From Olsenella sp. (lineage in GTDB: Bacteria > Actinomycetota > Coriobacteriia > Coriobacteriales > Atopobiaceae): DNA of 64,000 bases. The notes under the pieces are model-generated. The model was not told the DNA's origin. It searched no databases and was given only the letters and a program-made list of their open reading frames with translations. The DNA lies in assembly GCA_022648325.1 (NCBI GenBank), contig JALCMG010000007.1, positions 1 through 64,000 on the forward strand. Reading direction: 5' to 3'. This document shows, piece by piece, positions 11,670 through 20,860 of the stretch. The stretch's first letter is position 1; the number at the start of each line of letters is the position of its first letter. A program made the translations under genes and the position numbers.

Positions 11670-12470
11670 TTACTCTTCCTCTTCGACGAGCTGGATGTAG
11701 ACGGCCGAGAGAAGCGTGAAAACATACGCCTGGATGACGGCCACCAGAATCTCGACCAGGTAGATGACGATGAGGATGAGGATCCAGAAGACCGAGACGG
11801 CCGCGCCGCCAAGCGCTGCCGCCGAGAAGCTCTGCAGCAACGGCTCGAAGAAGAGTGATGCGAGAATTGCGAACGTGCCCATGACCACGTGGCCTGCGAA
11901 CATGTTGCAGAAGAGTCGAACGGCCAAGGTGATGAGGCGCAGGAAGGTAGAGAAGAGCTCGATGACCCACACCATGATTGCCATGGGAAGGGGCAGGCCC
12001 TTTGGGGCGAAGCTCTTAAGGTAGCCTAGGACACCCATGCGCTTGATGCCCACGGCGATGAAGTAGATGAAGGAAACGAGGGCGAGCGCAGCTGTGACGC
12101 CAATGGTGCCGGTGCCAGGGTGGCAACCCGGGATGATGCCCACGATGTTATTAAAGAGGATGAAGAAGAAGAGCGCCGCGATGAACGGGAAGTGCTTCTT
12201 CCAGGTGTCGCCCAGGATGGACTTGCACATGTCGTCCCGGGTGAACTCCACGAGGTACTCCATGCCGTTCACGAAAAAGCCCTGCGGCACAAGGCTCTGG
12301 GCCTGCTTCTTCTTGAAGACGAACATCACAACGAGGAGCAGCGCGATGGCGACGAACATCCAGAAGATGTACTGCGTGAGACCGACCGTGGTGTCTCCAA
12401 CCACGGCATGGGTCATGAAGCCGTCAAGCAGTTCGTTCATCGCATCGGGCAACTTGGAAAGCGCGTCCAC
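11670..12470 (-). CDS. atpB: ATP synthase a subunit
   Basis: Proton-channel stator subunit of Fo, 266 residues from the GTG at 12470, preceded by GGAAGGA about 7 nt upstream. Multiple membrane helices; the essential Arg lies in LRLITLAVRLFCNMFAGHVV and the C-terminal helix contains EILVAVIQAYVFTLL. A longer ORF reading upstream to 12668 lacks hydrophobic or conserved sequence. First gene of the atp operon proper. Confidence 0.94.
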   Translation of the reverse strand: MDALSKLPDAMNELLDGFMTHAVVGDTTVGLTQYIFWMFVAIALLLVVMFVFKKKQAQSLVPQGFFVNGMEYLVEFTRDDMCKSILGDTWKKHFPFIAALFFFILFNNIVGIIPGCHPGTGTIGVTAALALVSFIYFIAVGIKRMGVLGYLKSFAPKGLPLPMAIMVWVIELFSTFLRLITLAVRLFCNMFAGHVVMGTFAILASLFFEPLLQSFSAAALGGAAVSVFWILILIVIYLVEILVAVIQAYVFTLLSAVYIQLVEEEE

Positions 12471-12896
12471 TATTCGTCCTTCCTTCCACACTTCGCCTCC
12501 GCGTGACCGAGGCAGTCCCTCTCGGATGCCCGCGGGTGTGCGCACGGGCCCTATTTTACCCGCCTTACGCAGGGAAGCATTCACGGGTCCCCTGTACGGC
12601 ATTAGGCATAATCCTCTGCCTCTGCCGTATCTTTCGCACGCGAGCAAGGCGAAAGCCCGTGTGTCCAAAATGCAAAATGGGATATTAGCACTTTGGGAGT
12701 ATGTGGGAATCAGGTTCGTGCTAATTTTTGAACTTGGGTCAATAAAGATTTAATCTACTGGATCGTAGCTGCGATAACGGTGGAATACCGCTCGACAACG
12801 AACGCACTACGAAAGAGGCATCTCGTCATCAAATTCGCACGGATGACACATTTCGCTCTTCTCGGCACTACTACCAAGGGAGTATGTACAACCGCT
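12471..12896 (-). promoter_or_regulatory. Gene-free stretch upstream of atpB; possible atp promoter
   Basis: No convincing gene lies here on either strand. The part at about 12660-12760 is clearly more AT-rich than its surroundings, as expected for a promoter. On the minus strand a TAATAT hexamer (12681-12686) resembles a -10 box, but I see no good -35 at the right spacing. The region could hold the atp operon promoter and a leader of about 200 nt. Confidence 0.35.
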
Positions 12897-13190
12897 CTAT
12901 TTGTGGGGGGCCTTCCGCCATGTGAGTAGTCCGGCAAGCGTCGAGAAAGCGAGAAAAGAAAGTGCGGCGGCACCGCCGAACGGTAGGGTGGCATCCGAAT
13001 TTGCCAGGTGAACGGTAAGCGTGAGAAGTTGGATTCCGAAGAATGACGCAAGGATGCTTCCCAAGCCAGCGGCCATGGAAGGCTTGTCTCCCCGTGCGAC
13101 GCGGTAAAGGACGAAAAGGACGGGCGTGGCGGCGAGAAGACCCGCCGCCACGCCCAGGACAACCCAGAGCGCCATGCTATTTTGTGCCAT
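12897..13190 (-). CDS. Small membrane protein in the AtpI position
   Basis: 97 residues with three hydrophobic segments (LWVVLGVAAGLLAATPVLFVLY, GLGSILASFFGIQLLTLTV, GGAAALSFLAFSTLAGLL) and a short basic C-terminus. Sequence similarity to AtpI is not obvious, but its place between upp and atpB is exactly where atpI sits in Bacillus, and AtpI (an Fo assembly/Mg-transport factor) is likewise a small polytopic protein. Start at 13190 (MAQNSMALW) overlaps the upp stop by 14 nt; more upstream starts would run deep into upp. Confidence 0.6.
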   Translation of the reverse strand: MAQNSMALWVVLGVAAGLLAATPVLFVLYRVARGDKPSMAAGLGSILASFFGIQLLTLTVHLANSDATLPFGGAAALSFLAFSTLAGLLTWRKAPHK

Positions 13191-13821
13191 AGATGCGGTC
13201 GCCAGCATCGCCCAAGCCGGGCAGGATGTAGGCGTTTTTGTTGAGGCACCTGTCAACAGAGCAGGTGTAGAGGCGTACATCGGGGTCGTGATCCAAAACG
13301 GCCTTCACGCCCTCGGGGCACGAGACGATGGTGAGGCAGCGAATGTCCTTCACGCCGGCCTCGCGTAGGAACTGGATGGCAGCAGTGAGGGAGCCGCCGG
13401 TGGCGAGCATGGGATCGACGACGAGGCAGGTGCGGTTCTCAACGTCGGGCGGAAACTTGCAGTAGTACTGATGCGGAATATGGGTCTCGGGATCGCGATA
13501 CATGCCCACGTGCCCAACGCGCGCGGAGGGGACGAGGGTAAGGATGCCGTCGACCATGCCCAGACCGGCGCGAAGGATGGGGATGATGGCAACCTTCTTG
13601 CCGGCAATACGCTTGCAGGTGGTCTTCTCGAGCGGAGTCTCAACCTCGACGTCTTCCAGCGGGAAGTCTCTCATGGCCTCATAGCCCTCGAAGATCGCAA
13701 GCTCGGTCACGAGCTCGCGGAACTGCTTTGTACCCGTGCTCTTGTCCCTGAGGATGCTCAGCTTGTGCTGGACCAGGGGATGGTCGACAACCGTAAGCCT
13801 GCTCTCGTCGTAATCCGCCAT
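13177..13821 (-). CDS. upp: Uracil phosphoribosyltransferase
   Basis: Salvage of uracil to UMP using PRPP. 214 residues. N-terminal VDHPLVQHKLSILRD, catalytic RAGLGMVDG, PRPP loop VVDPMLATGGS and C-terminal GLGDAGDRIYGTK are all canonical. The ATG at 13821 has AGGG 6 nt upstream; an upstream in-frame start is not supported. Downstream of glyA and upstream of the atp genes. Confidence 0.97.
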   Translation of the reverse strand: MADYDESRLTVVDHPLVQHKLSILRDKSTGTKQFRELVTELAIFEGYEAMRDFPLEDVEVETPLEKTTCKRIAGKKVAIIPILRAGLGMVDGILTLVPSARVGHVGMYRDPETHIPHQYYCKFPPDVENRTCLVVDPMLATGGSLTAAIQFLREAGVKDIRCLTIVSCPEGVKAVLDHDPDVRLYTCSVDRCLNKNAYILPGLGDAGDRIYGTK

Positions 13822-13888
13822 GTGCGTCCCTTCTCGTAATGTACTTGCGTACTGCACAGCCTTCCCCGCAAGACCTTAGCACTTGGTA

Positions 13889-13919
13889 ATGAGACAAAGG
13901 GACTGTCCCTTTGTCTCAT
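13889..13919. repeat. 29-bp T/A-GAGACAAAGGG palindrome, copy 1
   Basis: Perfect inverted repeat: TGAGACAAAGGGAC, one T, GTCCCTTTGTCTCA (13890-13918), plus one extra A-T pair. It lies 4 nt beyond the glyA stop codon. Two near-identical copies are at 18942-18970 and 22252-22280. It would form a 14-bp hairpin in RNA from either strand, so terminator function is possible. Confidence 0.9.
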
Positions 13920-13922
13920 CCG

Positions 13923-15176
13923 CTAGAGTTCCGGGTAGAGGGGGTGCGCCTGCAGGAGCTCCTTGACCTCGCCCGCAACGCGCTCCTGGACGGTGCTGTC
14001 ACCGAGGTTGGTAACGACGTCACCGATGAGTTCGCCTATGCGCTCGCACTCGACCTCGCCAAAGCCGCGCGTGGTGGCGGCGGCAGAGCCCACGCGAATG
14101 CCACTCGTGACGAAGGGTGAGCGCTGCTCGCCGGGGATGGTGTTCTTGTTGACGGTGATGCCCACGGCGTCGAGGGCGGTCTCGGCATCGCGGCCAGTCA
14201 CGTCACCGGCGGGTGTGAGGTCGACAAGCAGCAGGTGGTTATCGGTGCCACCTGTCACGAGCCTCAGGCCACGGGACTCCATGCCACGTCCGAGCGCCTT
14301 GGCGTTGGCGAGAGTTGCGTCGGTGTATGCCGCGAACTCGGGGCGCAGGGCCTCGCCAAAGGCAACGGCCTTGCCGGCGATAACGTGCTCGAGTGGGCCA
14401 CCTTGAGTGCCCGGGAAGACCGAGGAGTCGATCTTCTTGGATATGGCGGGGTCGTTGCACAGGATGATGCCACCACGGGGGCCACGCAGGGTCTTGTGCG
14501 TGGTGGAGGTCACGACGTCAGCGTAGGGTACCGGCGAGGGGTGACGGCCCGTGGCAACAAGGCCAGCGATGTGGGCCATGTCGACCATGAGCGCAGCACC
14601 GTTGTCGTGCGCGATCTGGGCAAAGCGCTCGAAGTCGATGATGCGCGGGTATGCAGAGGCGCCTGCGATGATGAGCTTGGGCTTGTACTTCTCGGCCTTT
14701 GCCGCAACGTCATCGAAGTCGATGCGCTCGGTCTCGGGGTCGAGGCCATAGGAGACAACGTTGTAGAGCTTGCCAGAGAAGTTCGCGGGCGATCCGTGGG
14801 TGAGGTGGCCACCGTTGTCGAGGGCCATACCCATGATGGTATCGCCGGGCTTGGCAAAGACCGCCTCTGCGGCATAGTTTGCCTGCGCGCCGGAGTGGGG
14901 CTGGACGTTAGCGAAACCGGCGCCGAAGAGCTTCTTCACGCGGTCACGGGCGAGATTCTCGACCTCGTCGACGGCCCAGCAGCCACCGTAGTAACGGTGC
15001 CCGGGAAGGCCCTCGGCATACTTGTTGGTAAGCGGGGATCCCACGGCCTCCATTACGGAAAGGGAGACGAAGTTCTCGGAGGCGATGAGCTCGATAGAGT
15101 TGCGCTCTCGGGTGAGCTCGTCGCCAATGGCGGAGGCAAGCTCGGGATCGGTGGCGCTCAGGTGCTCGAGGTACAT
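13923..15176 (-). CDS. glyA: Serine hydroxymethyltransferase
   Basis: PLP enzyme converting serine and tetrahydrofolate to glycine and methylene-THF. 417 residues. N-terminal [10 protein letters not shown], the substrate-binding LPGHRYYGG, the PLP-lysine motif [14 protein letters not shown] and C-terminal [14 protein letters not shown] are present. Start at 15176 (MYLEHLSA) is fixed by AAGGAG 6 nt upstream. The stop codon is 4 nt from the palindromic repeat at 13890-13918. Confidence 0.98.
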   Translation of the reverse strand: MYLEHLSATDPELASAIGDELTRERNSIELIASENFVSLSVMEAVGSPLTNKYAEGLPGHRYYGGCWAVDEVENLARDRVKKLFGAGFANVQPHSGAQANYAAEAVFAKPGDTIMGMALDNGGHLTHGSPANFSGKLYNVVSYGLDPETERIDFDDVAAKAEKYKPKLIIAGASAYPRIIDFERFAQIAHDNGAALMVDMAHIAGLVATGRHPSPVPYADVVTSTTHKTLRGPRGGIILCNDPAISKKIDSSVFPGTQGGPLEHVIAGKAVAFGEALRPEFAAYTDATLANAKALGRGMESRGLRLVTGGTDNHLLLVDLTPAGDVTGRDAETALDAVGITVNKNTIPGEQRSPFVTSGIRVGSAAATTRGFGEVECERIGELIGDVVTNLGDSTVQERVAGEVKELLQAHPLYPEL

Positions 15177-15245
15177 GGCATTCTCCTTCTTGGGCCGAAC
15201 GGCCCTCAACTCTAGTGGTTGACAGGAATGGGTACTACGCGTGCG

Positions 15246-15719
15246 CTACAGGCCAAACTCCTCGGGAACGCCGGCGAACGACGGGTCATCCTCGCGCATG
15301 ATCTTCTCGACACGCGCCGCATGACGACCGCCAGCGAACTCGGTGGTGAGGAAGGTGTCAACAATCTGCTCGTTGGTCTCCAGCGGAACAAAGCGGCCCG
15401 AGAGGCCAATGACGTTGGCGTTGTTGTGCTCGCGCGCGAGTTGCGCAAACTGAACCGTTTGAACTGGCGTCGCACGAATCCCGGGGACCTTGTCGGCAGT
15501 CATCGAGATGCCAAGCCCAGTACCGCAGATGACAACTCCGCGCTCGGCCTTGCCGGCAGCGACATAGCGGCCGACCTTGTCACCAAAGTCTGGGTAGTCG
15601 CAGCGCTCCCCCGAGATAGGGCCAAGGTCAACGACGTCATAGCCCTCCTCGCGGAGGCGCCTCACAATGGGCCCCTTCTGGTCGAAGCCGGCATGGTCTG
15701 ACGCGATGGCAACGCGCAT
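15246..15719 (-). CDS. rpiB: Ribose-5-phosphate isomerase B
   Basis: Interconverts ribose-5-P and ribulose-5-P in the pentose phosphate pathway. 157 residues. IASDHAGFDQK at the N-terminus, DYPDFG, the catalytic-cysteine loop VICGTGLGISM and GGRHAARVEKI near the end are the RpiB/LacAB signatures. It lies between sua5-like and glyA genes, as ywlF does in Bacillus. Confidence 0.94.
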   Translation of the reverse strand: MRVAIASDHAGFDQKGPIVRRLREEGYDVVDLGPISGERCDYPDFGDKVGRYVAAGKAERGVVICGTGLGISMTADKVPGIRATPVQTVQFAQLAREHNNANVIGLSGRFVPLETNEQIVDTFLTTEFAGGRHAARVEKIMREDDPSFAGVPEEFGL

Positions 15720-15737
15720 ACGGGCTCCTCTCTGTTC

Positions 15738-15757
15738 TGGACAGGTGCCTGTCTCAG
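15738..15757. repeat. Short palindrome between rpiB and the sua5-like gene
   Basis: GACAGG-TG-CCTGTC forms a 6-bp perfect inverted repeat with more GTC/GAC-like sequence nearby (CACCCTGTC). It resembles a short relative of the GACAAAGGGAC palindromes, but the similarity is limited. Confidence 0.35.
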
Positions 15758-15866
15758 CACCCTGTCAAGAGAATAGCGCGAGACTGCACGCAGTGCGGCA
15801 ACCATTCGCCCAGGCGAAACACGCCTTTGCGAAACGGTAACTCCTCGGAGGGCCGATGAAAAAACG

Positions 15867-16502
15867 CTAGGCCCCAGCCACGCGCAGGATGTCCTTCTCC
15901 GCGATGGCCCCTTCGCGCAGGATGCGAGGGACGGACCCCGTGCAGTCCACGATGGTGGAGGCCACGGCGATTGGCGCGGGGCCTCCGTCGAGCGTGAGGT
16001 CTGCGGCCTCGACGATCGCTGGCTCGACCGAAGCGCCCGAGGTTGCCGACGGCTCGCCGTGCGTGTTGGCGCTGGTCTGGGCAAGAGGCCCCACACGACG
16101 CGCCAACTCGCGCACGAACTCTGAATTGGGACAGCGGAGCGCTACCATGCCTGTTGGCGCAAGGTACTCAGCGGGGAGAGCGCCCGTAGCGACAACCACC
16201 AGGGTAAGGGTGCCAGGCCAGTAGGCGCGGGCAAGGGCTAACGCCCAAGAGGGGATGTTGGCCGCATAGCGCGACAGATCCTCGGGGTCTGCCACAAACA
16301 TTGGGAGCGTCTGGGTGCTTGGCCGGTTCTTGATGGAAAAGATTCGCTGGTGGGCAGGGTTACCCGGCGTTGCCGTGCACACGAGCCCATAGACGGAATC
16401 GGTGGGCGAGACAATGACGCCACCGGCCACGAGAGCGTTGGCCGCGGCGTCAAGCGCCTCCGGGGTGGGGCTGTCCTGGCTTACCTGCATCACGCGACCC
16501 AT
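15867..16502 (-). CDS. L-threonylcarbamoyladenylate synthase (Sua5/YrdC/YwlC family)
   Basis: Makes threonylcarbamoyl-AMP for the t6A37 modification of ANN-decoding tRNAs. 211 residues. VIVSPTDSVYGLVC at the N-terminus, KNRPSTQTLPMFV, YWPGTLTLVV, ALRCPN and QTSANTHGEPS are the YrdC-fold signatures. It lacks the extra C-terminal Sua5 domain, so it is TsaC/YwlC-sized. Start at 16502 has AGGAGG 4 nt upstream. The prmC-sua5-rpiB-glyA order matches Bacillus. Confidence 0.92.
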   Translation of the reverse strand: MGRVMQVSQDSPTPEALDAAANALVAGGVIVSPTDSVYGLVCTATPGNPAHQRIFSIKNRPSTQTLPMFVADPEDLSRYAANIPSWALALARAYWPGTLTLVVVATGALPAEYLAPTGMVALRCPNSEFVRELARRVGPLAQTSANTHGEPSATSGASVEPAIVEAADLTLDGGPAPIAVASTIVDCTGSVPRILREGAIAEKDILRVAGA

Positions 16503-16542
16503 GGTTCCTCCTCCAATAGACATAACCTACGCCTGCGCCGGA

Positions 16543-16614
16543 GCTGTTGAGAACAATTTGGACGTTTCCGCATCCCCCTGGATGCCCCAAAATGGCCAAT
16601 TTATTCTCAACAGC
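16543..16614. repeat. 72-bp imperfect inverted-repeat element
   Basis: Nineteen-bp arms, GCTGTTGAGAACAATTTGG (16543-16561) and its inverted partner (16596-16614), match at 17 of 19 positions. At the exact centre is a 6-bp hairpin (GCATCC, loop CCCT, GGATGC; 16570-16585). It sits between the prmC stop and the sua5-like start, so it is inside a probable operon. Its architecture (long arms, central hairpin) resembles that of the 98-bp elements near 52 kb, but the sequences differ. Confidence 0.8.
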
Positions 16615-16677
16615 ACTTGAGCTGGGGCGGTGGGGCCTCCCGGCTGGACCAGTTAATCGCCAAGCTGGGTTGCCGAG

Positions 16678-17730
16678 TTACCCCTCGCGGACAGCGACAA
16701 GGACGCGCGGACGATGCGTAAGGTCCTCTCGCACCTCGGCACTGGCCCACCCGCCTTGGACGCGCACCAACTCGGCGGCGGTTCCCACGTTGTCCTCGAA
16801 GAGCTCGCAACAAAGCATGCCGCCCGGTGCCAGCGCGCGGGGCGCCAGCTCTAGGATGCGCCGGAAGACGTCCAGACCGTCCTCTCCCCCGTCGAGCGCA
16901 AGCCCGGGCTCGTAGCCAATGACCTCCTGCGGAAGCGTTGGCACCACGGCAGAGGGAATGTAGGGCGGGTTAGAGACGAGCACCGAGAAGGTCCCCATGA
17001 GGTCCGGGTCCACGACGGAGGCCAGATCTCCCTCGACCACGGTGACCGCATGCTCTAAACCAAGTGTGTCTCGGTTGCGCGTGGCAAGTGCCACGGCCTG
17101 GGGCGAGAGGTCCGTTGCCACCACGCGGGTACCGGGGCGCTCGCTTGCGATGGAGAGCGCAATGCAGCCGGTACCGGTACCAACCTCGAGCACGCGGCAG
17201 CCGGGCCCCACCAGCACAGGGGGTTCGGCGGGTGCGACCAGTTCGGCGGCCTGCGCATCGGCAGCGTCGTCTTTCTCGGCAGACCGATTGCCTTGGAGCG
17301 AGACGACCTTGTCATCATCGCCCGCGGCCTCTTCCTCCGCCGGTTCGAGCACGTTGCCCAGGATGGCGGGGAACGTGAGCGTGGCCGCATCGACGCCTTC
17401 GAGGGCCGCGTCGACCAGAACCTCCGTCTCGGGACGCGGGATGAGCACTCCACGCTCGCAGTGCAGCACGATTTGGCGGAAGGGCATCTCGCCGGTCACG
17501 TACTGCAGCGGCTCGCCGCGCCCTCGCCGCACCACGGCATCGTGCATGGCGTCAAGCTCGGCCGGGGTGAGTGGCTTGTCAAAGTTCATGTAAATCTGGA
17601 CGCGGGAGAGCCCGGTGACGTCACTGATCAGCCACTCCGCAGAGAGCCGCGGGTGCTCGTCGCCCTTGCGCTCCAGATACCCGCGCGTCCATTCGAGGAT
17701 GCGCTTGACGGTCCACGTCTGGCTGGCCAT
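16678..17730 (-). CDS. prmC: Release factor glutamine methyltransferase
   Basis: SAM-dependent N5-methylation of the GGQ glutamine of release factors. N-terminal helical RF-binding domain (about residues 1-90, ending ERGVLIPRPETEVLVD), then SAM motif LEVGTGTGCIALSIA and the catalytic SNPPYIP. 350 residues is about 65 more than usual: an acidic, Ala/Glu-rich insert (EPAEEEAAGDDDK ... AADAQAAELVAPAEPP) separates the two domains. It starts 8 nt after its substrate gene prfA. Confidence 0.94.
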   Translation of the reverse strand: MASQTWTVKRILEWTRGYLERKGDEHPRLSAEWLISDVTGLSRVQIYMNFDKPLTPAELDAMHDAVVRRGRGEPLQYVTGEMPFRQIVLHCERGVLIPRPETEVLVDAALEGVDAATLTFPAILGNVLEPAEEEAAGDDDKVVSLQGNRSAEKDDAADAQAAELVAPAEPPVLVGPGCRVLEVGTGTGCIALSIASERPGTRVVATDLSPQAVALATRNRDTLGLEHAVTVVEGDLASVVDPDLMGTFSVLVSNPPYIPSAVVPTLPQEVIGYEPGLALDGGEDGLDVFRRILELAPRALAPGGMLCCELFEDNVGTAAELVRVQGGWASAEVREDLTHRPRVLVAVREG

Positions 17731-17738
17731 GCCCCGCC

Positions 17739-18806
17739 TTACACCGCCTGCGCGAGCTTCTCGGCGCGGTCTGCCGCGGCGAGGGCGTCAATCACAGTGC
17801 CCAGCTGGTCGCCGAGAAGCACGCCGTTGTACGTGGAGTTGAAGCCGATGCGGTGGTCGGTGACGCGGTCCTGCGGCTGGTTGTACGTGCGGATCTTCTC
17901 GGAGCGGTTGCCGTGGCCAATCTGCGAGAGACGCTCGGCGCCCTGCTCGAACTGCTGCTTCTCGAGTTCGGCCTCGTAGAGGCGGGCGCGCAGCATCTGC
18001 ATGCAGACCTCGCGGTTCTGGATCTGGGAGCGCTGCTCCTGCGACTGCACCACCGTGTTGGTGGGGATGTGCGTGATGCGCACGGCCGAGTAGGTCGTGT
18101 TGACGCCCTGGCCGCCAGGGCCGGACGAGCAGTACGTGTCGATGCGCAGGTCCTCGGGCTTAATCTCAATGTCGATCTCGTCGGCCTCGGGAAGCACCGC
18201 GACGGTGGCCGTGGAGGTCTGGATGCGGCCCTGGCTCTCGGTCTTGGGGACGCGCTGGACGCGGTGGACGCCACTCTCGTACTTCATGACGGAGTAGACC
18301 TTCTCGCCCGTGACCTTGAACTCGATGGTCTTGAAGCCGCCGGCCTCGCCGGGGCTGGCGTCAAGGACCTCGGTCTTCCAGCCGTGCGACTGCGCAAAGC
18401 GCTGGTACATGTTGAAGAGGTCGCCGGCAAAGATAGCCGCCTCGTCGCCACCCACGCCCGCGCGAATCTCGACGATGGTGTCCTTCTCGTCGTTGGGGTC
18501 TCCGGGGATGAGCATGTACCTGACGTCGTCCTCGAGGGCGGGGAGCTTGGCCTCGTTCTCGGAGATGTCTGCCTGGAGCATCTCCTTCTCCTCGGCGTCG
18601 GACGTCTCGTGGAGCATCTCCTTGGCAGCCTCGACGTCATCAAGAGCCTGGAGGTACTCACGGGCCTTGGCCACGAGAGCGGCCTGGTCGGCGTGTTCCT
18701 TTGCGATGCGCGCGTACTCCTTGGGGTCGGAGACGACGGTCGGGTCGACCATCTTCTGCTCCAGCTCCTCGTACGCGGCAATGATCTTCTCGAGCTTGTC
18801 GCGCAT
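17739..18806 (-). CDS. prfA: Peptide chain release factor 1
   Basis: Terminates translation at UAA/UAG. 355 residues. The stop-codon recognition P-x-T tripeptide is PKT (VPKTESQGRI) and the catalytic GGQ loop is SGPGGQGVNTTYSAVR. ATG at 18806 has AAGGAG 7 nt upstream; a longer reading frame to 18863 lacks an RBS. Its partner prmC follows immediately. Confidence 0.97.
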   Translation of the reverse strand: MRDKLEKIIAAYEELEQKMVDPTVVSDPKEYARIAKEHADQAALVAKAREYLQALDDVEAAKEMLHETSDAEEKEMLQADISENEAKLPALEDDVRYMLIPGDPNDEKDTIVEIRAGVGGDEAAIFAGDLFNMYQRFAQSHGWKTEVLDASPGEAGGFKTIEFKVTGEKVYSVMKYESGVHRVQRVPKTESQGRIQTSTATVAVLPEADEIDIEIKPEDLRIDTYCSSGPGGQGVNTTYSAVRITHIPTNTVVQSQEQRSQIQNREVCMQMLRARLYEAELEKQQFEQGAERLSQIGHGNRSEKIRTYNQPQDRVTDHRIGFNSTYNGVLLGDQLGTVIDALAAADRAEKLAQAV

Positions 18807-18941
18807 GGCAGTTCTCCTTGCAGTGGGCCGCGGCGTACGGCAGGCCGTACGGTGACGCGGCATAATTAGTCAGCATTGCAAAGTCTACCACCGCAGGGGT
18901 GTTTCGATTCAGGCGGCAGCGCCCCACACGCGCGACGCACA

Positions 18942-18970
18942 TGAGACAAAGGGAGTTTCCCTTTGTCTCA
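18942..18970. repeat. 29-bp palindrome, copy 2, supplying a stop codon
   Basis: TGAGACAAAGGGA, loop GTT, TCCCTTTGTCTCA: 13-bp perfect arms. The last three bases (18968-18970), read on the minus strand, are the TGA stop of the ABC permease gene, so the element forms the gene's end. Confidence 0.9.
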
Positions 18971-20860
18971 CCGCCCGACGAACTCGAGGCCGTAGCGGGA
19001 GCGCAGCCAGGCAACGGTATGGGGCGTCGCGCCCTCGCTGAGGTAGATGGTCGTTCCAACCGCATGCTCGTCGGGCGTCGCAGTTGGGTGGAGGCTAACG
19101 TTGGCGAGGTAGGGGGTCTCAACCGACGTCCCCAAGAGGTTTCCCGTGGCTGTCTGGTACTGATAGGCGCCAGTGGAGTCATAGAAGCCGGCTGTCAACT
19201 GATACAACGCCACCGCACACGCTGCACCATGCTCGTCGATATCCTGAGTGAGCGCCTTGCGGAGGGCAGCGTAATCCCTATGGGAGATTGCTTCGCTATG
19301 CCAGGGTGCATCATCCTGGGAGTCTTTCGAATACTCCTGGTAGTCCAGCATTACGTACGACGAGCTTTCGTCGAGAAGGGCAGCGTCAACCTGGGAACGA
19401 AGCGCCTTCTCGGTTGCGGGGTCGTCAACGAGGTCTTTGAGAGCCTGCGCCACTTCGCTGCTGGCGTCCAGCTCACCATCATCGTTGAGGGGGATGGCGT
19501 ATTGGCGAGAGAGGCTGGTGCCGTCCTTCATCCAGTACGTGATTGTTTCTGTGTTGGTGCTTGTTGGGACGGGCCTGTCACTAGCAGGAACGGAGCTTGC
19601 AAGCACGCTGTGCAGCCGGCACACGCGCTCCACATCCTTCTCGTCCTCAAACGGCATGGCAACGTAGGAGACGGTTGCGCGCCGGACGTCTGCGGGGTTG
19701 GGTACGTAGGCAGCAGCGTCCACGGCGGAGCCCACGCAGACAACGCTCGCCACAAGGGCAACACCCGTTGTTATCGCAAGCGCTGGAATACGCGTGCGCA
19801 GGCTCTTGACGCCGCGCCCCAAGATGGCCTCGGCAATCGCAAAGACCAGCGCCGAGAAGGCCACCGGCAACAGGCATGCCAGCTGAGGGGAGACGCCATA
19901 GAACATTGAAGCCACATGAGCAGGAATGCCGTAGCCGTTCGAGAGTGACGTCGCGAGCACAAGGTCCGTGGCAGCAAACCCAACGAGGACGCTGACAAGC
20001 ACATTAACCACGGTACGTACGACGGTGCTTACGTAGGCGTCTCCGGCTCGCTCCAGGTTGCGGCGAGAGAAGGCAAGCATCGCCAGCGCCGTGCAGGCAA
20101 GGCCAACAATTGCGTAGATGACGAGGGCCTGCTCCAGGGCTGTTTCAAGGCTGGGAACGGGGAAGGGATAGGTGATTGCCCATGGGGAGACGAGCTGCAT
20201 GAGTTGGATGAACGGGCTTGCCCAGTCAAGCCCCTCGACGGACGCCCATGACACCGATGGCGCAACGATGCCGTAGAGGGTCTCCGCAAACTGCCGGGCA
20301 GCATACGCGTAGAAGTTGACGAGCAGATAGCACAGCAGGGCAAAGACGGGCCTACCGGCCAGCTGCATGCACACGGCAGAGATGCCGCTGAAGGCCACAA
20401 TGAGCAGGGCGTGTCTCTCAATCCACGGCAGTATAGCGGCCGCATCCTGCCCAAAGCCGAGAACCGCGGCAAAGACAAAGCCGGAGATACCCACGGCAAC
20501 CAGGAGCGGAACCACGCCCGCCAGGATGAGCGCCAGGAAGATGGTCCCCCTCCGCAGCGGGAGCATGCCGTAGAGCTGTACTGCCCTGCGGTCGTAAATC
20601 CACGAGAATGCGCCGTTGACCGCCGCAAACGAGACAACCGCAGAAAGCGCCACGACGGCCATTCCAGATTGCGCAAGCTCATGCGCAGGGTCTGCGGGCG
20701 GGGTTGGCCCGGTTATTCTCAGCGCCAGAGGGACAAGCCAGCAGAGCCAAACGACAAGGTAGCCCACCCCCAGGTACGCGTACCACTGGCAGGTGTCGAG
20801 AAAGAGCCCGAGCGCCGGTGAAGGGGTACGACGCTCTTTATGCATCTCACATGATGCCAT
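18968..20860 (-). CDS. ABC transporter membrane protein with extracellular C-terminal domain
   Basis: About 630 residues. The N-terminal two thirds has around a dozen hydrophobic segments, arranged as in ABC-2/YtrC-like permeases. After the last helix (AITTGVALVASVVCVGSAVDAAAYV) about 230 hydrophilic residues would lie outside the cell. It is the permease partner of the ATPase encoded directly upstream; start at 20860 (MASCEMHKE) has GGAGG 8 nt upstream and overlaps the ATPase gene by 14 nt. Substrate unknown; YtrA-controlled transporters are often linked to cell-wall stress. The stop codon is contributed by the palindrome at 18942-18970. Confidence 0.82.
   Translation of the reverse strand: MASCEMHKERRTPSPALGLFLDTCQWYAYLGVGYLVVWLCWLVPLALRITGPTPPADPAHELAQSGMAVVALSAVVSFAAVNGAFSWIYDRRAVQLYGMLPLRRGTIFLALILAGVVPLLVAVGISGFVFAAVLGFGQDAAAILPWIERHALLIVAFSGISAVCMQLAGRPVFALLCYLLVNFYAYAARQFAETLYGIVAPSVSWASVEGLDWASPFIQLMQLVSPWAITYPFPVPSLETALEQALVIYAIVGLACTALAMLAFSRRNLERAGDAYVSTVVRTVVNVLVSVLVGFAATDLVLATSLSNGYGIPAHVASMFYGVSPQLACLLPVAFSALVFAIAEAILGRGVKSLRTRIPALAITTGVALVASVVCVGSAVDAAAYVPNPADVRRATVSYVAMPFEDEKDVERVCRLHSVLASSVPASDRPVPTSTNTETITYWMKDGTSLSRQYAIPLNDDGELDASSEVAQALKDLVDDPATEKALRSQVDAALLDESSSYVMLDYQEYSKDSQDDAPWHSEAISHRDYAALRKALTQDIDEHGAACAVALYQLTAGFYDSTGAYQYQTATGNLLGTSVETPYLANVSLHPTATPDEHAVGTTIYLSEGATPHTVAWLRSRYGLEFVGR

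Noticed and set aside
12897..13280. Longer 127-residue version of the AtpI-like protein
   Set aside because: The extra N-terminal residues overlap upp coding sequence and are not hydrophobic; the ATG at 13190 is more plausible.
18942..18970. att site of an integrated phage or island
   Set aside because: The palindromes occur three times at gene ends without integrase or tRNA nearby, and look like a dispersed repeat.
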